A stretch of 7,555 nucleotides of DNA from Chloroflexota bacterium (GTDB lineage: Bacteria; Chloroflexota; UBA5177; JANWHV01). The DNA lies in the NCBI GenBank assembly GCA_025450255.1, contig JANWHV010000142.1:1-7555 (forward strand). The letters are read 5' to 3'. Of this stretch, positions 5,629-7,555 are shown one piece after another. The position numbers and the translations under genes are program-made. The notes beneath the pieces were generated by a model that ran no database searches, was not told the origin of the DNA, and was given only the letters and a program-made list of their open reading frames with translations. Every line of letters starts with the position of its first letter. The first letter of the stretch is position 1.

Positions 5629-6627
5629 TCAGGGATGCGGGACTCCCAACACTCGCTCGAGCAACGCGTGGATGCGCCCGACCGGCGCCGTGGCCAGGCC
5701 GATCACGCCGTCGGCCGCGCCGTAATAGAGGTGGTACAGCCCCTCGCGCTCGATCAATCCCGTGGCGAAAACCACGTTCCCCACCGGTCCCGACAACTCA
5801 TATGCGGTCCGCGGCGAAAAGATCGGGTCAGGATGACGGTACAGCACGCGAGTCGGGTCGTCGCGGTCGAGCACCGCCAGTCCGGTGCGGTAATGTCGAC
5901 GATTCCCCTGGGCGTGGTAGTGCTCGTTGGCGTGGTAGATCAGCAGCCAGCCCCAGGGCGTCTCGATCGGCGGCGGTCCCGTGCCGATCCGCTCGCCCTC
6001 CCAGGTGCCCGCGATCGGATCGAGCACCGTCCGCGGACACGACCACAGGCGCAAGTCGGGCGAGCTGCTCACCTGTATGGAAGGGTAGTTCCGCAGTAGC
6101 ACGTGATAGAGACGGCCAATGCGGTGCGGAAAGAGCACGCCATCCTTCGCCTGAAGGCCCGCCAGCAAGGGCCGCTCGTCCGCCAGAGTTGTGGCGCCGT
6201 CCGCCCGCGCCAGCGCCATGCGCATGCGAAAGGGCGCCGGCTCCCAGGCGAGCGGCACGCTGCCCACCGGTTCGACCGACACCTTCGTATAGACCGCCCA
6301 CAATATGCCCTCATTCCAGGTCAGTCTGGGGTCCTCGACGCCCAGCCGCGCCTCACCGTCACCAGGCGGCGCCTCATAGAGGAAGACGCGCCGCGTGAAC
6401 CGGCGGCCGTCTTCGCTCCAGGCCACGCCAAAACGGCTGATGCCGTCGCTGCCGACTGCCCTATATACCATCGCGACACGCCCATCCACCATGGCCACGC
6501 CGGGATTCAGTACGCCGCGGGCCTCCCACCAGGTATCGCCCGGTACGAGGATCGGGTTGCTCGAATCACGTACGAAAAGCTCCTCGGCGGCCTCCGTTGT
6601 GCCATTGCACGGTGTCAATACACGCAT
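5629..6627 (-). CDS. GH130 family glycoside phosphorylase-like protein
   Basis: A 332-residue five-bladed beta-propeller enzyme of family GH130, whose members mostly phosphorolyse beta-mannosides (such as beta-1,4-manno-oligosaccharides) to mannose 1-phosphate. Landmarks in order: LNPGVAMVDGRVAMVYRAVG, VEDPRL with the predicted catalytic Asp near residue 99, AKDGVLFPHRIGRLYHVLLR, GTGPPPIETPWGWLLIYHAN, the YRTGLAVLDRDDPTRVLYR segment, and GNVVFATGLI ending in YYGAADGVIGLA. The Arg after YHVLL and the His of LIYHA correspond to positions that bind phosphate in characterised phosphorylases, favouring phosphorolysis over hydrolysis. The true acceptor is unknown. No signal peptide is seen, so it is probably cytoplasmic. 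The start is ATG 6627, with GAGG seven bases upstream; the preceding TTG at 6630 is in frame but less likely. No transporter or mannose gene lies next to it in this window. Confidence 0.9.
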   Translation of the reverse strand: MRVLTPCNGTTEAAEELFVRDSSNPILVPGDTWWEARGVLNPGVAMVDGRVAMVYRAVGSDGISRFGVAWSEDGRRFTRRVFLYEAPPGDGEARLGVEDPRLTWNEGILWAVYTKVSVEPVGSVPLAWEPAPFRMRMALARADGATTLADERPLLAGLQAKDGVLFPHRIGRLYHVLLRNYPSIQVSSSPDLRLWSCPRTVLDPIAGTWEGERIGTGPPPIETPWGWLLIYHANEHYHAQGNRRHYRTGLAVLDRDDPTRVLYRHPDPIFSPRTAYELSGPVGNVVFATGLIEREGLYHLYYGAADGVIGLATAPVGRIHALLERVLGVPHP

Positions 6628-6738
6628 CAAGCCGCCTCACGTGCGCTAAAGTGGCCCCCGATCAATGGACACCGCGGACAAGAACGGACTCGTGCAAGAT
6701 CAAGTGACGTAATCTGCCATCCGACCGCGGTTCGAGGC

Positions 6739-6760
6739 CCGGCATAGTAGGCCATGCCGG
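6739..6760. terminator. Hairpin downstream of the aminotransferase gene
   Basis: CCGGCAT (6739-6745) and ATGCCGG (6754-6760) pair perfectly around an eight-base loop. It lies 65 bases beyond the stop of the minus-strand aminotransferase and about 110 bases before the GH130 start. No T-run follows on the minus strand, so intrinsic termination is uncertain; an operator-like inverted repeat upstream of the GH130 gene is an alternative. The rest of the 197-base gap (6628-6824) shows no convincing promoter. Confidence 0.35.
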
Positions 6761-6824
6761 TGGAGAAAGCACGGGCAGGCGGCGCGTTCGGCATGGACGC
6801 CGCGTGCACGTGAGGATGGTACCC

Positions 6825-7555
6825 CTACGACAACGTGGGCCAAATACGCGTGTCCGGCACTGGGCGGTACTCTCCGCTAGTCGGGTGCGCCTCATAGTAC
6901 CCGCGCGGCCCACTGCCGGCAATCGCCTCCAGGGCGTCCACGGTATCGTCGATATCGGCGTAGCTCGTACCCAGGCCCATGCTGAGACGGATCGCGCCAG
7001 TCGAGGAAACGCGTGGTCCGCATCCCGACGCCGCGTCGGCCTCATCGTGATCGAGATTCATCAGATGTTGGAGCAGTGGATGCGCGCAGAAGCTGCCGGC
7101 CCGCACGCTAATGCCATGCTCGGCACTCAGGATCACCGCGAGCTTGCCGGGATGGTAGCCCGCCAGGTTGAAGGTCAAAACCCCAATATGGGGCTGCGTG
7201 TGATCCCATACCGTATACAGCTCAATGCCATCGATAGCGGAGAGGCGCTCCCAGGCATAGGCGTATAACGCGGCCTCCTCCGCCGCCAGCCGCTCCATGC
7301 CAAAGGCCGCCAGCGCCTCGCATGCCGCGCCCAGGGCCACGGCGCCGACCAGGTTGGGCGTGCCGGCTTCGTGCCGCTCCGGCACACCCTTCCACACCAC
7401 GTCCTCAAGGGTCACGGACTGCACGGCTCCCCCGCCATGGACCACGGGCGGCGCCGCTTCCAGCCAGTCCCGCCGGCCAATCAGCACGCCGGCGCCGAAC
7501 GGCGCGTAGAGCTTGTGGCCCGACATGGCAAGATAATCGAGATCGAGGGCCGCGA
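6825..7555 (-). CDS. Class V aminotransferase-fold PLP enzyme, cysteine desulfurase-like (5' end outside window)
   Basis: The visible 242 residues are the C-terminal part of a class V aminotransferase-fold protein; the frame is open through the right edge (AALDLDYLAMSGHKLYAPFG), so the ATG at 7526 is internal. The Lys of SGHK is the predicted pyridoxal-phosphate Schiff-base residue. Downstream are the VVHGGGAVQSVTLEDVVWKG loop, HEAGTPNLVGAVAL, a Cys in VRAGSFCAHPLLQHLM, and GAIRLSMGLGTSYADID with the Arg expected to hold the substrate carboxylate. The RAG-x-x-CA-x-P pattern places the Cys where SufS/CsdA-type cysteine desulfurases carry their catalytic residue, so sulfur mobilisation from cysteine is plausible, but related non-desulfurase lyases share this loop. 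No suf or isc gene is visible nearby. The tail EYRPVPDTRIWPTLS follows the conserved fold and looks like a lineage-specific extension. Confidence 0.9.
   Translation of the reverse strand, partial: AALDLDYLAMSGHKLYAPFGAGVLIGRRDWLEAAPPVVHGGGAVQSVTLEDVVWKGVPERHEAGTPNLVGAVALGAACEALAAFGMERLAAEEAALYAYAWERLSAIDGIELYTVWDHTQPHIGVLTFNLAGYHPGKLAVILSAEHGISVRAGSFCAHPLLQHLMNLDHDEADAASGCGPRVSSTGAIRLSMGLGTSYADIDDTVDALEAIAGSGPRGYYEAHPTSGEYRPVPDTRIWPTLS

Noticed and set aside
5367..6398. Plus-strand open frame of 343 codons across the aquaporin 5' end and the GH130 gene
   Set aside because: The predicted protein is dominated by Arg, Pro and Ala and has no fold-like pattern; it is antisense to two well-supported genes.

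Overview
The window comes from a GC-rich bacterial chromosome with strongly G/C-biased third codon positions. The gene set (an RHS-type secreted protein remnant, a class V aminotransferase-fold enzyme, a GH130 family protein, a single-subunit family I pyrophosphatase and a PRC-barrel-like protein) would fit a Chloroflexota-type genome. That assignment is an impression from gene style, not proven. No rRNA, tRNA, CRISPR array, intact insertion sequence or replication origin was recognised.

Layout. 1-142 is the start of a membrane protein on the minus strand that runs off the left edge. 143-1206 is a disturbed accessory stretch. It holds a short coding-like scrap, the N-terminal (DUF6531-like) part of an RHS-repeat protein broken right after its diagnostic motif, and an AT-richer segment whose coding potential changes frame around 985-1010. 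A formyltransferase follows on the plus strand (about 1207-2100), then a PRC-barrel-like small protein (2381-2755) with a good ribosome binding site and a plausible promoter. A small unknown minus-strand gene (2833-3069) converges on it across two hairpins. After a 418-base gap comes a small helical/coiled-coil protein (3506-3910, plus).

From 3933 to the right edge all genes are on the minus strand. Read in their own direction these are: a class V aminotransferase / cysteine desulfurase-like enzyme (5' end outside the window), a GH130 mannoside phosphorylase-like protein, an aquaporin-family channel, an inorganic pyrophosphatase, and a 59-codon remnant equal to the C-terminal half of a response-regulator receiver domain, whose ATG overlaps the pyrophosphatase stop. 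Aquaporin and pyrophosphatase are 66 bases apart and may be co-transcribed from a promoter candidate at 5464-5492. The other genes share no obvious pathway.

No clear new multi-gene system is visible. The points most worth a second look are the broken RHS locus with its low-GC tail, the half receiver domain joined to the pyrophosphatase stop, and the aquaporin with an NPM second motif and a TIP-like selectivity filter.
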